In this document: one piece after another, positions 9,293 through 17,718 of the stretch | Position numbering within the stretch: position 1 is the stretch's first letter | How the letters are laid out: each line of letters starts with the position of its first letter | Assembly (NCBI RefSeq): GCF_017745275.1 | Contig: NZ_JAGHZS010000012.1 | Span: 118,687-182,686 of the forward strand | Length of the DNA stretch: 64,000 nt | Direction of reading: 5' to 3' | Source: Chitinophaga sp. | GTDB taxonomy: Bacteria; Bacteroidota; Bacteroidia; Chitinophagales; Chitinophagaceae | Program-made: the position numbers and the translations under genes | The notes under the pieces: generated by a model | Databases searched by the model: none | What the model was told of the DNA's origin: nothing | What the model saw: only the letters and a program-made list of their open reading frames with translations

Positions 9293-9423
9293 AAGAATCT
9301 ATTTAAGATAACGAGAAAGGTATATCATTAAAAAACCGCGGTACCAACAGCACAAAGCGAGTATGCAACCAAAAAAGAATCTGGCCAATTGCTGCTATGG
9401 TGTAGTTCCGCGGAGATTTAAAG

Positions 9424-9447
9424 ACTCCCCCACTGGTGCGGGGGAGT
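9424..9447 (-). terminator. Terminator after gapA
   Basis: ACTCCCCC (9424-9431) pairs perfectly with GGGGGAGT (9440-9447); on the minus strand it is followed by a short T-containing stretch (CTTTAAA). Confidence 0.75.
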
Positions 9448-9458
9448 GCTTCGTATAA

Positions 9459-10475
9459 TTATTTGCTGATCAGACCGGCGAAGTACTTTACAGTACGTAC
9501 CAGTTGTGATACATAGCTCATTTCGTTATCGTACCAGGAAACGGTTTTAACCATTTGGAGATCACCAACAGTGAGTACTCTGGTTTGAGTTGCATCAAAC
9601 AGGGAACCGTAGTGGATACCGATTACATCGGAGCTCACGATTTCATCTTCAGTATAACCGAAAGATTCGTTAGCAGCAGCTTTCATCGCAGCGTTAACTT
9701 CTTCAGCAGTTACTTTTTTATTGAGGATGGTAGTCAGTTCAGTGATGGAACCAGTGATAGTTGGAACGCGTTGTGCGCTACCGTCCAATTTACCTTTCAG
9801 TTCAGGCAGTACCAGTCCGATTGCTTTAGCAGCACCGGTGCTGTTAGGAACGATGTTAGCAGCAGCAGCACGTGCACGACGCAGGTCACCTTTTGCATGC
9901 GGAGCATCCAGGGTGTTCTGGTCGTTCGTGTAAGCGTGTACAGTGGTCATTAAGCCGGAAGCAATACCGTAGCTGTCTTGCAGTACTTTTGCCATAGGAG
10001 CCAGGCAGTTGGTGGTGCAGGAAGCGCAGGAGATAACAGTTTCGCTACCATCCAGCAGTTGGTGGTTAACGTTGAAAACGATCGTTTTCAGATCACCTGT
10101 AGCAGGAGCCGAGATAACAACGCGTTTAGCACCAGCAGTAATGTGAGCAGCAGCTTTATCCTTGTCAGCAAAGAAACCGGTACATTCGATTACTACATCG
10201 ATGTCGTGCTCTTTCCATGGAATTTGAGACGGATCTCTCTGTGCATATATTTTCACATCTTCACCGTTCACATTGATTGCGTTTTCAGAATGCTTAACGT
10301 CTGCATCGAATCTACCCTGAGCTGAATCATATTTCAGCAAATGCGCCAGCACGTTAGGGCTGGTGAGGTCATTGATAGCTACCACATCAATGCCGGGCAT
10401 TTTGTAAATCTGGCGGTATACCAAGCGGCCAATACGACCGAAACCATTAATACCAATTTTGAGAGTAGTTCCCAT
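9459..10475 (-). CDS. gapA: Glyceraldehyde-3-phosphate dehydrogenase, type I
   Basis: Oxidises and phosphorylates glyceraldehyde 3-phosphate with NAD. The Rossmann motif INGFGRIGRLVYR opens the protein and the catalytic Cys (about residue 153) lies in SCASCTTNCLAP. Asp in AINDL (about residue 36) suggests NAD rather than NADP preference. Substrate-site motifs STGAAKAIG and SWYDNEMSY are intact. The start at 10475 (MGTTLKIGINGFG) is preferred because a longer reading from 10541 adds 22 residues unlike the family. Length is 338 residues. Confidence 0.97.
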   Translation of the reverse strand: MGTTLKIGINGFGRIGRLVYRQIYKMPGIDVVAINDLTSPNVLAHLLKYDSAQGRFDADVKHSENAINVNGEDVKIYAQRDPSQIPWKEHDIDVVIECTGFFADKDKAAAHITAGAKRVVISAPATGDLKTIVFNVNHQLLDGSETVISCASCTTNCLAPMAKVLQDSYGIASGLMTTVHAYTNDQNTLDAPHAKGDLRRARAAAANIVPNSTGAAKAIGLVLPELKGKLDGSAQRVPTITGSITELTTILNKKVTAEEVNAAMKAAANESFGYTEDEIVSSDVIGIHYGSLFDATQTRVLTVGDLQMVKTVSWYDNEMSYVSQLVRTVKYFAGLISK

Positions 10476-10569
10476 TTTACATCGTGATTTGAGTATGAAA
10501 AAATCGAGAGCGAATTTACAACCAATACCTTTAGTAATCAATAGAAATTTAGGTTATCAAAATTTTTTT

Positions 10570-10599
10570 TTGGAAATATAAAATAACGTCCTACATTTG
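10570..10599 (+). promoter_or_regulatory. Promoter of tRNA-Glu copy 1
   Basis: TTG at 10570-10572 and TACATTTG at 10592-10599, spacing 19. The following leader (GCAATCCCAAA) is shared with the second tRNA-Glu gene at 32 kb. Confidence 0.8.
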
Positions 10600-10618
10600 C
10601 AATCCCAAAACGATACAT

Positions 10619-10690
10619 GCCGCGTTGGTCAAGGGGTTAAGACGCCTCCCTTTCACGGAGGAGTCACGGGTTCGATTCCCGTACGTGGTA
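10619..10690 (+). tRNA. tRNA-Glu (anticodon TTC), copy 1
   Basis: A full cloverleaf is visible. The acceptor arm 10619-10625 pairs with 10683-10689 (two G-U pairs). The anticodon stem CCTCC/GGAGG encloses loop CTTTCAC with anticodon TTC. The T arm is ACGGG-TTCGATT-CCCGT, and A73 is at 10690. CCA is not encoded. It differs from copy 2 at two bases, both in the 3' half: G at 10663 (variable loop) and T at 10676 (T loop). Confidence 0.95.
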
Positions 10691-10707
10691 CGAATGAAGC
10701 TGGCGCT

Positions 10708-11064
10708 TCAAACTTTATAGGGTTGCTCATAGATGGGCAACCCTTTTTTATTGATTTTTGTGGCGTTATCTTCAAACATTGGAGTCACAGCTGGTGTTCT
10801 AAATACTCCGCCAGAATAAGTCAATTTGTCTTTGAACACCGCTTTAACAAGTTGGTGTTGATCTTCCAAACTAATGGCCTCTCCACTGTCAATATCACCT
10901 TATAAAGCAGCAATGTTCGCCGATATTTCTTAAGCTACTTATGATAAGTGTCTTTATCAATTCCACCATCCAGGTATTTCTCCTCCAAGGATTCAATTTT
11001 CTTATTGATTTCTGCCATTGATTTTTTCCTGGCCGTCAATATTTCAGTATAGTTCCCTACCAAA
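10708..11064 (-). pseudogene. Decayed C-terminal fragment of a large serine recombinase
   Basis: Reading the minus strand leftward from about 11064 gives a coiled segment (EINKKIESLEEKYLDGGID, then KDTYHK and an in-frame TAG). After a frameshift near 10895 comes a segment with KAVFKDKLTYSGGVFRTP and the terminus KGLPIYEQPYKV before TGA at 10708-10710. The GxFRTPxxxPxF pattern followed by a G-L-P-I-Y-E-Q-P end is what I recall from the C-terminus of Bacteroidota site-specific serine recombinases. The catalytic and zinc-ribbon parts are missing. It ends 17 bases from the tRNA-Glu 3' end, as expected for an integration scar. Sequence 10719-10743 inside it also forms a hairpin with T-tract that could end tRNA transcription. 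Confidence 0.72.
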
Positions 11065-11073
11065 GGATAAAAA

Positions 11074-12090
11074 CTAATGACCCTGGCTAGTATATTCTCC
11101 ATCTACATATCCTCCATTCACGTAGCGTGATACATCGTTCGTATGCCATGCGTAAATTCCGGCAATCATAATGCCCAGGTCTTGCACATATTCAGATACA
11201 GTGTCTTGCAGCTTTCCAAACGGAGGCAAGTGCTGATGTAACAGCATAAATTCATCCAGATAGCTATCATGGAGCTTTAGCGCCTCCATATAGGCTTCAT
11301 TAACCGGTATTTTGCGTTCATGCTGTATTACTTTTATGAGATTCATGGTATCACCTTCCCTATGCAGTTCTTTGGGAAGGGAAATAAAATCATTATGCAT
11401 ACCTATCATCCATGAACAAAGGTTGTGGAGACGTAATATATGTGGATGCTCAAGCACGTCATCCGGTAGTTCACGGTAGTTCTTCTGCATCGCTACATAT
11501 TTACAAAATGGAAGCACTCCGCTTGTGTCCAGCCTGATAATTAGGTAAATAGGGAGTGGTGGTGGTGTATTGGTTCTATAATATACTCTTTCTTCCGCAT
11601 AGCCAACGAACACATTATGCATAGAAGCGATATATTTCTCATACAACCGGGTGGGCATTGCGCATTTAATGGCATCCTGTCGCAGGACCCAGAACTGATG
11701 AAATATTCCGTTGTCAGTTGGTTCAATAGTATCTTCCCCGGTTAAAATAGCCATTATACGATTCTTTATATCATACATTTCATTGCGGGAACAACGATCC
11801 CAATAATCATCCATCATGGCGCCATTGGCTGCATAGTTAGCAAGGGGGCGTAATTCTGCAAGTGTTCTTAAGAAGGGACACCCCCGTGAAGCAATATCAG
11901 TCAGATTATGTTGTTTATGCTTTTCACGGGCGGCTTTACTATGAAAGATATATTCCCTGTCAATCCAATCGTAGTATTCCTCCCGCTGCTGTTGGAAATC
12001 AGGATGTATAAAATCCGGAAAGGGATATTTAGGCATGGGCAAATGTTGCAGTCCTGCATAGAACTGTTCTTCCGAAAGGATTTTGGACAT
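11074..12090 (-). CDS. Class I terpene synthase family protein (1 of 3)
   Basis: Bacterial-type terpene cyclase that would ionise a prenyl diphosphate with Mg2+ and cyclise it. The 338 residues show the Asp-rich motif DDYWD (94-98), the NSE triad NDFISLPKE (233-241), a plausible diphosphate-sensor Arg in IIRLDTSG (about 186) and an RY pair near the end (DVSRYVNGG). The metal-binding residues are all intact, so it should be active. Substrate chain length and product cannot be told from sequence. It is the last of three leftward paralogous genes and its stop lies within 10 bases of the recombinase remnant. Confidence 0.88.
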   Translation of the reverse strand: MSKILSEEQFYAGLQHLPMPKYPFPDFIHPDFQQQREEYYDWIDREYIFHSKAAREKHKQHNLTDIASRGCPFLRTLAELRPLANYAANGAMMDDYWDRCSRNEMYDIKNRIMAILTGEDTIEPTDNGIFHQFWVLRQDAIKCAMPTRLYEKYIASMHNVFVGYAEERVYYRTNTPPPLPIYLIIRLDTSGVLPFCKYVAMQKNYRELPDDVLEHPHILRLHNLCSWMIGMHNDFISLPKELHREGDTMNLIKVIQHERKIPVNEAYMEALKLHDSYLDEFMLLHQHLPPFGKLQDTVSEYVQDLGIMIAGIYAWHTNDVSRYVNGGYVDGEYTSQGH

Positions 12091-12561
12091 GGCTAAAAAT
12101 TTTAACGGTTATTGTTGAGTTTTAAGTGACAAAGCTAAGAACGTATATCGAAATACACGGTAGTGTTGTACAAGATGAATATTTATTTACCATGAGCGGG
12201 CACTTCAGTGCTCTTTCCCATTATTAAATTACTACTATTAATTAGTTTAGTCTATAGCTTAAGGATTTAAAATATGCATCACAGTTTTATGCAGCATGTA
12301 AAATTATGGGAACTTTATTTTTGCGCCACTGGCGGAGGCATAAACCTTCCACAAGTGCTGGATGAGGATGAACAAATTGATGTAATACAAGTGCCTGTCA
12401 ATGCAGCTTTACATTGCTCCTAAAAGCCGGATTAATGGACAATACACATGCTACAGCCTTTTGGAGCAGGGAATATAGTGGGATCGTAGTGGAGAGTACC
12501 GGGTACATGCCGGTTCTAAGATGTTATGATAGATAATCAGCAATCTTTCATAGGCTTTACT
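12091..12561. other. Intergenic region between terpene synthases 1 and 2
   Basis: About 470 bases without a convincing gene. A 49-codon plus-strand frame begins at 12274 and a 33-codon frame around 12435-12535 follows; I recognise neither, and their codon use and lack of a start context suggest decayed sequence. The promoter of terpene synthase 1 should lie in the right-hand part near 12090-12200 on the minus strand, but I see no clear TAnnTTTG there. Confidence 0.4.
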
Positions 12562-13563
12562 TCAGGGTTTACCGGCAACCACATTATTTTCCGGCCAGGC
12601 AAATCCCATTCCTCCATGCAGGTATCTATCTGTTTCCAGATAAAAAGAATTCACTCCCTGAAGCCCGACTCCTGCGTAATAGATGAATTTATCTATATGC
12701 TCCTGATATTCACCAAACTCACGATACTCTGCATGTAAGGCAAACACATTTGCCAATTCTTCATTATGGATACGGAGCGCCTCCGCGCAAGCATCCTTCA
12801 GCGAAAGATTATATTGTTGCTGCAATACAAAGACCAGGTTAAAAACCTCTGTTCCCTTCGCCATTTCTTTTGGCAGGGAGTGAATGTCGTTTTGCCATGC
12901 AACAACCAAGGTCATATGAGATATCATTTTTTGAACCACAATATGCTCAAAAATATGTTCCGGTAGTACGAGGCCCGATTCAATCTCACCAAAGATCAGG
13001 TATGGGCGCATAAGAACAGAATACTCACGAATGGTTTTGAAAAGCGTGAGCGACGGCGGGCGCTGCGCTATTTTATAAGGATACTCCAATTCAATCCCGT
13101 ATCTGAAGGATTGATAGAAATAGTAAATGAAACGCTCAACCCACATGTCAGGCATCAGAACACGGAACTCATCCCTGATCAACGCCATGTGTTGATAGAG
13201 TGCGTTTTCTTCCGGCCTTGGTTGAGCGCCTTTGAGAATGGCTACACAACGGATCCGTAGCTGTTGGATTTCTTCAAGTGATGAATGTTCCACCTGGTCG
13301 TCGAGCGCAACATATTGGAGCATGAACCTGTTGCAGGGAATGGTTTGCTCATAGGTTAAATCGGGCCACATACGGGCAGTACAGATATGCAGCCTCATTT
13401 TCTTGTATTTCTCCCGTTGCTTTTCTGTTAAAAAAGTATAATCATTATCAATCCATCCATCCATATCTTTCCCCATCTGTTCTGCATGTGGGTTGATAAG
13501 ATCAGGCCAGGGGTAATAACCACGTGGTAAATAGTCTGCGCTTTTATATTGATCTGCTGTCAC
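12562..13563 (-). CDS. Class I terpene synthase family protein (2 of 3)
   Basis: Second terpene cyclase paralogue, 333 residues. The Asp-rich motif is DDQVE (88-92) in the context MLQYVALDDQVEH. The NSE triad is NDIHSLPKE (225-233) and the terminal RY pair is in LETDRYLHGG. The substrate-binding core is complete. It shares the family layout, including an N-terminal YPWPDLINPHAE-like segment, with the neighbours, but residue identity looks modest, so the three probably make different products. No prenyl transferase or cytochrome P450 gene accompanies them in this window. Confidence 0.88.
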   Translation of the reverse strand: MTADQYKSADYLPRGYYPWPDLINPHAEQMGKDMDGWIDNDYTFLTEKQREKYKKMRLHICTARMWPDLTYEQTIPCNRFMLQYVALDDQVEHSSLEEIQQLRIRCVAILKGAQPRPEENALYQHMALIRDEFRVLMPDMWVERFIYYFYQSFRYGIELEYPYKIAQRPPSLTLFKTIREYSVLMRPYLIFGEIESGLVLPEHIFEHIVVQKMISHMTLVVAWQNDIHSLPKEMAKGTEVFNLVFVLQQQYNLSLKDACAEALRIHNEELANVFALHAEYREFGEYQEHIDKFIYYAGVGLQGVNSFYLETDRYLHGGMGFAWPENNVVAGKP

Positions 13564-13603
13564 TGTTTTACTTTTTAAATAGTATTTTTCGTTTTCCTGA
13601 TTA

Positions 13604-13741
13604 TTAATCCTGATAAATGTCCTTTACCTCAAACTCCAACGTTTTTTCACCTTGCATACCATATTGGGGAATTACAAAACCTTCGGGCGAATACTGTATT
13701 GTTCCGGATGTGTAATACCATTCGTTAAGACCTACAGCCAT
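13604..13741 (-). CDS. Small hypothetical ORF between terpene synthases
   Basis: A 45-residue frame (MAVGLNEWYYTSGTIQYSPE...) fills the gap between two terpene synthase genes on the same strand, ending 40 bases before the next start. It has no membrane helix or signal peptide. It resembles the end of a beta-rich domain and might be a fragment of a lost gene. Not recognised. Confidence 0.3.
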   Translation of the reverse strand: MAVGLNEWYYTSGTIQYSPEGFVIPQYGMQGEKTLEFEVKDIYQD

Positions 13742-13756
13742 CAGTTTGATAAGTAG

Positions 13757-14752
13757 CTATATTTTATACTTTTGCTGCCTTAAAGTGCTGGCAGCAGGAA
13801 AACCATCTATACTGTTATACCGTGGCAGATTAAAGGACACAGATTTCCAGCCGCTTAACGTCATGCTTATATAGTGCACCCGGTTAACTACCACGTCCTG
13901 CCATTTACCAAAATCCGGCAGGAATGACTGAAGATGAATAAACTCTCTCAGGTATTCGTTATGCATATGCAGATCTTCCAGACAAGCCTCTTCAAGCGAA
14001 ATATCCCGGTTATGCTGAATTGCCTTTACCACATTATAATAAATGCCATCCGTAGCTTCATCTTTTACCACAGACTGTACTTCATTAAAGCATACCATCA
14101 TACGTATAGCAAGGGACATGAGCCGCTGCATTACGGGGTGATCGTGTATTTCATCCGGCAATGGCTGCCTGGTTTCCATATCCGCCAGTTCCAGGAAGGG
14201 GCGAAGACACAGCGAGTTCTCCCGGATGGTCAGACACTCCTCTACACCCGGAAAGATCTTCCTGAACTTATAGATCATTTCCTGCTCAAGCCCTATAAAA
14301 TAGCTACTGAGAGCAGCTACAAAGCGATTTAAGGAATCTGTGCCAAGGAATTTTAACAACTCCGCCCTTAAAGAAGCCAATAACTGGCCAAGCGGCAATC
14401 CGGACTCCTCTGCGCTTATCTCTCCTTTCAATATAGCGATGGTATGTTTATGAACTAAACGTATCTCTTCAGGGGATGCCTCTTCATATATGTCGTCATT
14501 ATAGAGTGTCCACAACATAAGCCGGCAAACAGGTTGCAACCGTTCATAACTTGCAGTAGGAAACCATTGTGAGGCAATATGCGCGGTTTGGGTCCGCTTA
14601 TACTTCAACCTCGTAGCTTCATCATTCTGGTATAGCCAGCAGTACTCCTTGTCTATCCACTCGTTCTCGGTTAGCTCCTGAAGGGCCTCGGCAAATGGGT
14701 TTTTCAGCGTCGGGAACGGATAGTGAAACCTGGAAAGCATTTGCGGGTTCAT
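13757..14752 (-). CDS. Class I terpene synthase family protein (3 of 3), variant NSE motif
   Basis: Third terpene cyclase paralogue, 331 residues from the ATG at 14752; an upstream ATG at 14803 adds 17 residues unlike the relatives. The Asp-rich motif is DDIYE (86-90). The NSE triad reads NEVQSVVKDE (223-232): Asn and Ser are kept, but the second position is Glu instead of Asp and the final metal ligand position is Asp followed by Glu. An RY pair is present near the end (LPRYNSIDG). It is the first gene of the leftward trio and therefore the likely lead gene if they form an operon. Activity is likely but less certain than for its neighbours. Confidence 0.82.
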   Translation of the reverse strand: MNPQMLSRFHYPFPTLKNPFAEALQELTENEWIDKEYCWLYQNDEATRLKYKRTQTAHIASQWFPTASYERLQPVCRLMLWTLYNDDIYEEASPEEIRLVHKHTIAILKGEISAEESGLPLGQLLASLRAELLKFLGTDSLNRFVAALSSYFIGLEQEMIYKFRKIFPGVEECLTIRENSLCLRPFLELADMETRQPLPDEIHDHPVMQRLMSLAIRMMVCFNEVQSVVKDEATDGIYYNVVKAIQHNRDISLEEACLEDLHMHNEYLREFIHLQSFLPDFGKWQDVVVNRVHYISMTLSGWKSVSFNLPRYNSIDGFPAASTLRQQKYKI

Positions 14753-14803
14753 AAGTCTCTGCACTTTAATGGTTAACCTAATGTATACTAAAAATAATGA
14801 CAC

Positions 14804-15198
14804 ATAATGCAGAACGGTAGCAGGGAAAATATTTCACTTAAGTAACTCGAAAAATCACACAGCACAGCACGTTAGTTGCTCATGTCAAGACAGCATTTAT
14901 CCGCAGCCAGGCTTTATTGCCTGCGAAATGCTGAGAGAATGGATAGATGCGGATAACCGCAAAATCATTACGATTACTACTGAACAGCCTTATGGAATAG
15001 ATTCTAAATTTGATCTGTAAGTGAGCAGGTTATGTTGTAAGATGATCTTCCTATTTTCTTTTTCTGTGCATATTGGGCTAAGGTAATTCCTGCGGCTGAA
15101 ATTATTGAATGACATGAGTAACCTTGCTTGTTTTAGTATTGGGTTAAATAGTTTATATTAGGGTATCGCCCATCGCTACCGCATATTAATCACTACCC
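14804..15198. other. Intergenic region with a gene remnant
   Basis: About 395 bases. A start-less plus-strand frame at about 14841-15019 reads ...CEMLREWIDADNRKI... and ends KFDL before TAA at 15017-15019. It looks like the tail of a lost gene, but I do not recognise the family. The rest, up to the ORF at 15199, is AT-rich with no promoter match I trust. Confidence 0.4.
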
Positions 15199-15741
15199 AT
15201 GACAACAAATTCTGCTATCGTTCCAAATAAATCAAAGCCCCCTTATCTATTAGGTCTTTTAGGCCTCATCCCATTAGTTGGCGCATTTGTAGGTGTAGCG
15301 CTTATATTATATGCGATTTTAAAATATCAAGATAAATGGCTGGCTATCATCGGGGCTGCTTGTATCACCCTGACTGTTATTTTTTATTCCGCGCTGTTTT
15401 ATGCAACTACCCATGCGGATGTATTCAGAAAGGGCTTTGCAGACATAGAACAAAAGCAGTTGGTCAGCGTCATAAAAAGTATTGAGTTTTATAAATTGTC
15501 ACATGGCCAATATCCAGATAGTTTACAACAGCTTTTGAAAGACGATGAATTGACACCAATTTACGATGGGGCCCGGGGAATGAAAATGACGGGACGCACC
15601 CTTTGTAACTACCAGAAAATAGGCGATAAATACACGCTTTTTTCATCCGGACAAGACGGCATACCACATACTAAAGACGATTTGTTCCCCCTGGTTACTA
15701 TTACAGATAGCAGTAAAATTGGTTTAATAAGCGCACATTGA
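15199..15741 (+). CDS. Hypothetical membrane protein with pseudopilin-like C-terminal domain
   Basis: 180 residues. Two hydrophobic helices span about residues 16-40 (YLLGLLGLIPLVGAFVGVALILYAIL) and 48-70. After them comes a soluble segment, SVIKSIEFYKLSHGQYPDSLQQLL, which matches the style of the GspG-type pseudopilin C-terminal domain, and the closing FSSGQDGIPHTKDDLF matches its calcium-binding end. The usual prepilin cleavage motif is absent, so this is a membrane-anchored domain rather than a pilin. It stands alone; no type II secretion genes are near. Role unknown. Confidence 0.7.
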   Translation: MTTNSAIVPNKSKPPYLLGLLGLIPLVGAFVGVALILYAILKYQDKWLAIIGAACITLTVIFYSALFYATTHADVFRKGFADIEQKQLVSVIKSIEFYKLSHGQYPDSLQQLLKDDELTPIYDGARGMKMTGRTLCNYQKIGDKYTLFSSGQDGIPHTKDDLFPLVTITDSSKIGLISAH

Positions 15742-15763
15742 AACTTATTTTTGGGGTAAGTTA

Positions 15764-15862
15764 ATGCCATATGTAGTGATCGCTTTTTATAGGGAATTAT
15801 TGGTAGAAGATCTGAACCATATCAGGTACGAATATGGCCCGAAAAATGGAAACTTTAAATGA
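15764..15862 (+). CDS. Very short hypothetical ORF overlapping the lipoprotein start
   Basis: A 32-residue frame (MPYVVIAFYRELLVEDLNHI...) whose TGA overlaps the ATG at 15859 in an ATGA junction, the usual sign of translational coupling. A sequence with the same opening (AYVVIA) recurs near 16435, so this may be a remnant of a duplicated gene instead. Low confidence. Confidence 0.25.
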   Translation: MPYVVIAFYRELLVEDLNHIRYEYGPKNGNFK

Positions 15863-16329
15863 TGAGAAGAATTCATATACTACTCCTGATTGTGCTGTGT
15901 TGCAGTAACGGCTGTAACGAACAAAGTGGTCAATCAAATGGAAATATTCACAAGATTCAAAATCCTGGTATGGACATCCATCAGGTTAAGTCGATTGAAA
16001 TTGTTAGTGAAGGAGGTGAGCTGGGATATAGGTCCCGTTTATTGATATCTGCTGATTCAGTTAACTATAGCGTTCAAGTTGCTGTAGATGCAACAAAAAA
16101 TACGCAGCATAGCATGAAAAATGCACCGGAAGATTGGGAGGCGATAGTAAAGGAGATCGATTTACCTGATTTTGAAAAGGCTGTTGACGGCGCCAGCAGA
16201 CAACCCGTTGATGGGATTGATACCAGGGTCAGCATAACAACGAATACAGGAACCATTACAAGAACGAACGCCTATGAGAATAAAACATGGAACTACATTC
16301 TTGGAAGCGCAGAGAAATATGATAAATGA
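15859..16329 (+). CDS. Hypothetical lipoprotein
   Basis: 156 residues with a short lipoprotein signal: MMRRIHILLLIVLCCSNGC, with the probable lipidated Cys near residue 19. The start could equally be the second Met at 15862. The mature part is beta-rich with the pattern IVSEGGELGYRSRLLISAD and ends in NYILGSAEKY. It resembles small Bacteroidota lipoproteins of unknown function. A perfect hairpin terminator lies 50 bases downstream. Confidence 0.65.
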   Translation: MMRRIHILLLIVLCCSNGCNEQSGQSNGNIHKIQNPGMDIHQVKSIEIVSEGGELGYRSRLLISADSVNYSVQVAVDATKNTQHSMKNAPEDWEAIVKEIDLPDFEKAVDGASRQPVDGIDTRVSITTNTGTITRTNAYENKTWNYILGSAEKYDK

Positions 16330-16378
16330 AAATTGCTATGTGAAGTGGTTGTCTGATCTTACGTGTAATTTGCAGACA

Positions 16379-16415
16379 GCACTCTTATTGGTTCAATAAG
16401 AGTGCCTTAAAGATT
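16379..16415 (+). terminator. Terminator after the lipoprotein gene
   Basis: A perfect 12-bp stem (16379-16390 with 16394-16405) with a 3-base loop. The T-tract is weak (CTTAAAGATTATTTTT). Confidence 0.7.
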
Positions 16416-16521
16416 ATTTTTACCCAGTGCAATAGCATACGTAGTGATCGCTTTAACGGGTGCATTAATCATGATTTTTGGCTTTTATAGCATGGCGGAA
16501 GCTAACAAATTGTTGCTAATC

Positions 16522-17652
16522 TCAGACGATGCTATCTAATTCAAAAATTCGTCCCAATTGCTTATTATTCGTAGAGGCGGGTGTAGATTTCATCAACGCA
16601 TTACGCAGGGCAATAGCGAATGGGTTCTGCCAATGAGCCATCTTGCCTATCTTCCAGCTGGTATTAACAATGTGCCGGGCCTTTTTCATCCGGATAGCCG
16701 GATATCGCCGGAATGCTTCCCTAATGGAATAATTCTTTTTCAATAAGGCTCCTATTACATAAGCATCTTCAATGGCCTGGCAGGCGCCTTGTCCCAGGTT
16801 GGGTGTGGTGGCATGTGCTGCATCGCCAAGGAGGCATACACCTTCCATGTACCATTTAGGAATAGGAGCGAGATCAAACAGGCCGGCCGCAATCCATTTG
16901 TCTTTGGGAGTGGCTTGTACCAGCTGCTTTGCCAGCGGATGGAAGTCATTTAGAAAAACGAGCGGATCTACACCAGGCGTCATTAGTGCGGTATCCGCCA
17001 GCAAATACCAGTATACTTGTTTTCCATTGAGTTTTACAAATCCAAATCGTTTGCCTTTGCCCCATAACTCATTCAGCTCATGATGATATTGCTGCGGCAA
17101 ATCAGCATCTACAACTCCCCGCCAACAAAATTGTTTGCTGTCGCGCATTTCACTTTCGCCAAACAGCTGCTGCCGTACTACTGAGCGAATCCCGTCAGCC
17201 CCAATTATATTTTCAGTGTCAATGACATTACCGTCTTCAAATTCAAGTGTAAAGCGGCCTTGGTGACGACTGATCTTTTTTAATTTCTTACCTAAAGCAA
17301 TATTTCCCATTCCAATTGCTTCGGATAGGAAATGATGTAAATCGGCCCGGTGCACCGCGATATTGTGAAGGTGAAACTTGTCTTCAAAGGGCTGAAGTGA
17401 AGATGAGGAAAGCATCCGTAAGTTAGGTTGAGTAATATTTAAAACAGAGATCCGGTTGCCCAGGCGGGCAATGCCTTCGTGTACCCCCAGGTGGCGATAC
17501 ACCTGCATGGCATTGTTAGCAAGGATAATACCTGCACCTACTGCTTTTAATTCCGGTGCAGCTTCGTAAACTTTAAAAGGTATATTCACTGCTTTAAGCG
17601 CAAGGGCTGTGGTTAGTCCGCCAATGCCAGCGCCAATGATGGCTATTTCCAT
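16522..17652 (-). CDS. FAD-dependent monooxygenase, UbiH/salicylate-hydroxylase type
   Basis: Single-component flavoprotein hydroxylase using NAD(P)H and oxygen. The 376 residues begin with the dinucleotide motif IIGAGIGGLTTALAL. The DG motif is in IIGADGIRSVVRQQL, and the GD flavin motif in CLLGDAAHATTPNLGQG. The substrate is unknown; relatives act on aromatic acids, tetracyclines or other rings. A Crp/Fnr-type regulator lies 66 bases upstream on the same strand, so the pair may be an operon responding to the substrate. A role in tailoring the nearby terpenes is conceivable but unsupported. Confidence 0.88.
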   Translation of the reverse strand: MEIAIIGAGIGGLTTALALKAVNIPFKVYEAAPELKAVGAGIILANNAMQVYRHLGVHEGIARLGNRISVLNITQPNLRMLSSSSLQPFEDKFHLHNIAVHRADLHHFLSEAIGMGNIALGKKLKKISRHQGRFTLEFEDGNVIDTENIIGADGIRSVVRQQLFGESEMRDSKQFCWRGVVDADLPQQYHHELNELWGKGKRFGFVKLNGKQVYWYLLADTALMTPGVDPLVFLNDFHPLAKQLVQATPKDKWIAAGLFDLAPIPKWYMEGVCLLGDAAHATTPNLGQGACQAIEDAYVIGALLKKNYSIREAFRRYPAIRMKKARHIVNTSWKIGKMAHWQNPFAIALRNALMKSTPASTNNKQLGRIFELDSIV

Positions 17653-17718
17653 GGTTTGTTCAACTTTGATGATATGGCAAAGTTGACACTTTGGGATGCT
17701 TAAAAACGTTCACTAAAG

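Noticed and set aside
10719..10750. Hairpin with T-tract after tRNA-Glu copy 1 considered only as a terminator
   Set aside because: The hairpin coincides with the codons of the recombinase terminus LPIYEQP, so it is primarily part of that remnant; it may still work as a terminator.
10597..10905. 102-residue plus-strand ORF covering tRNA-Glu copy 1
   Set aside because: It reads through the tRNA and the recombinase remnant; no protein family fits and the tRNA explains the sequence.
16522..17652. Monooxygenase as a tailoring enzyme of the terpene cluster
   Set aside because: It is almost 2 kb away, separated by an unrelated block and a terminator, and pairs with its own Crp-like regulator.
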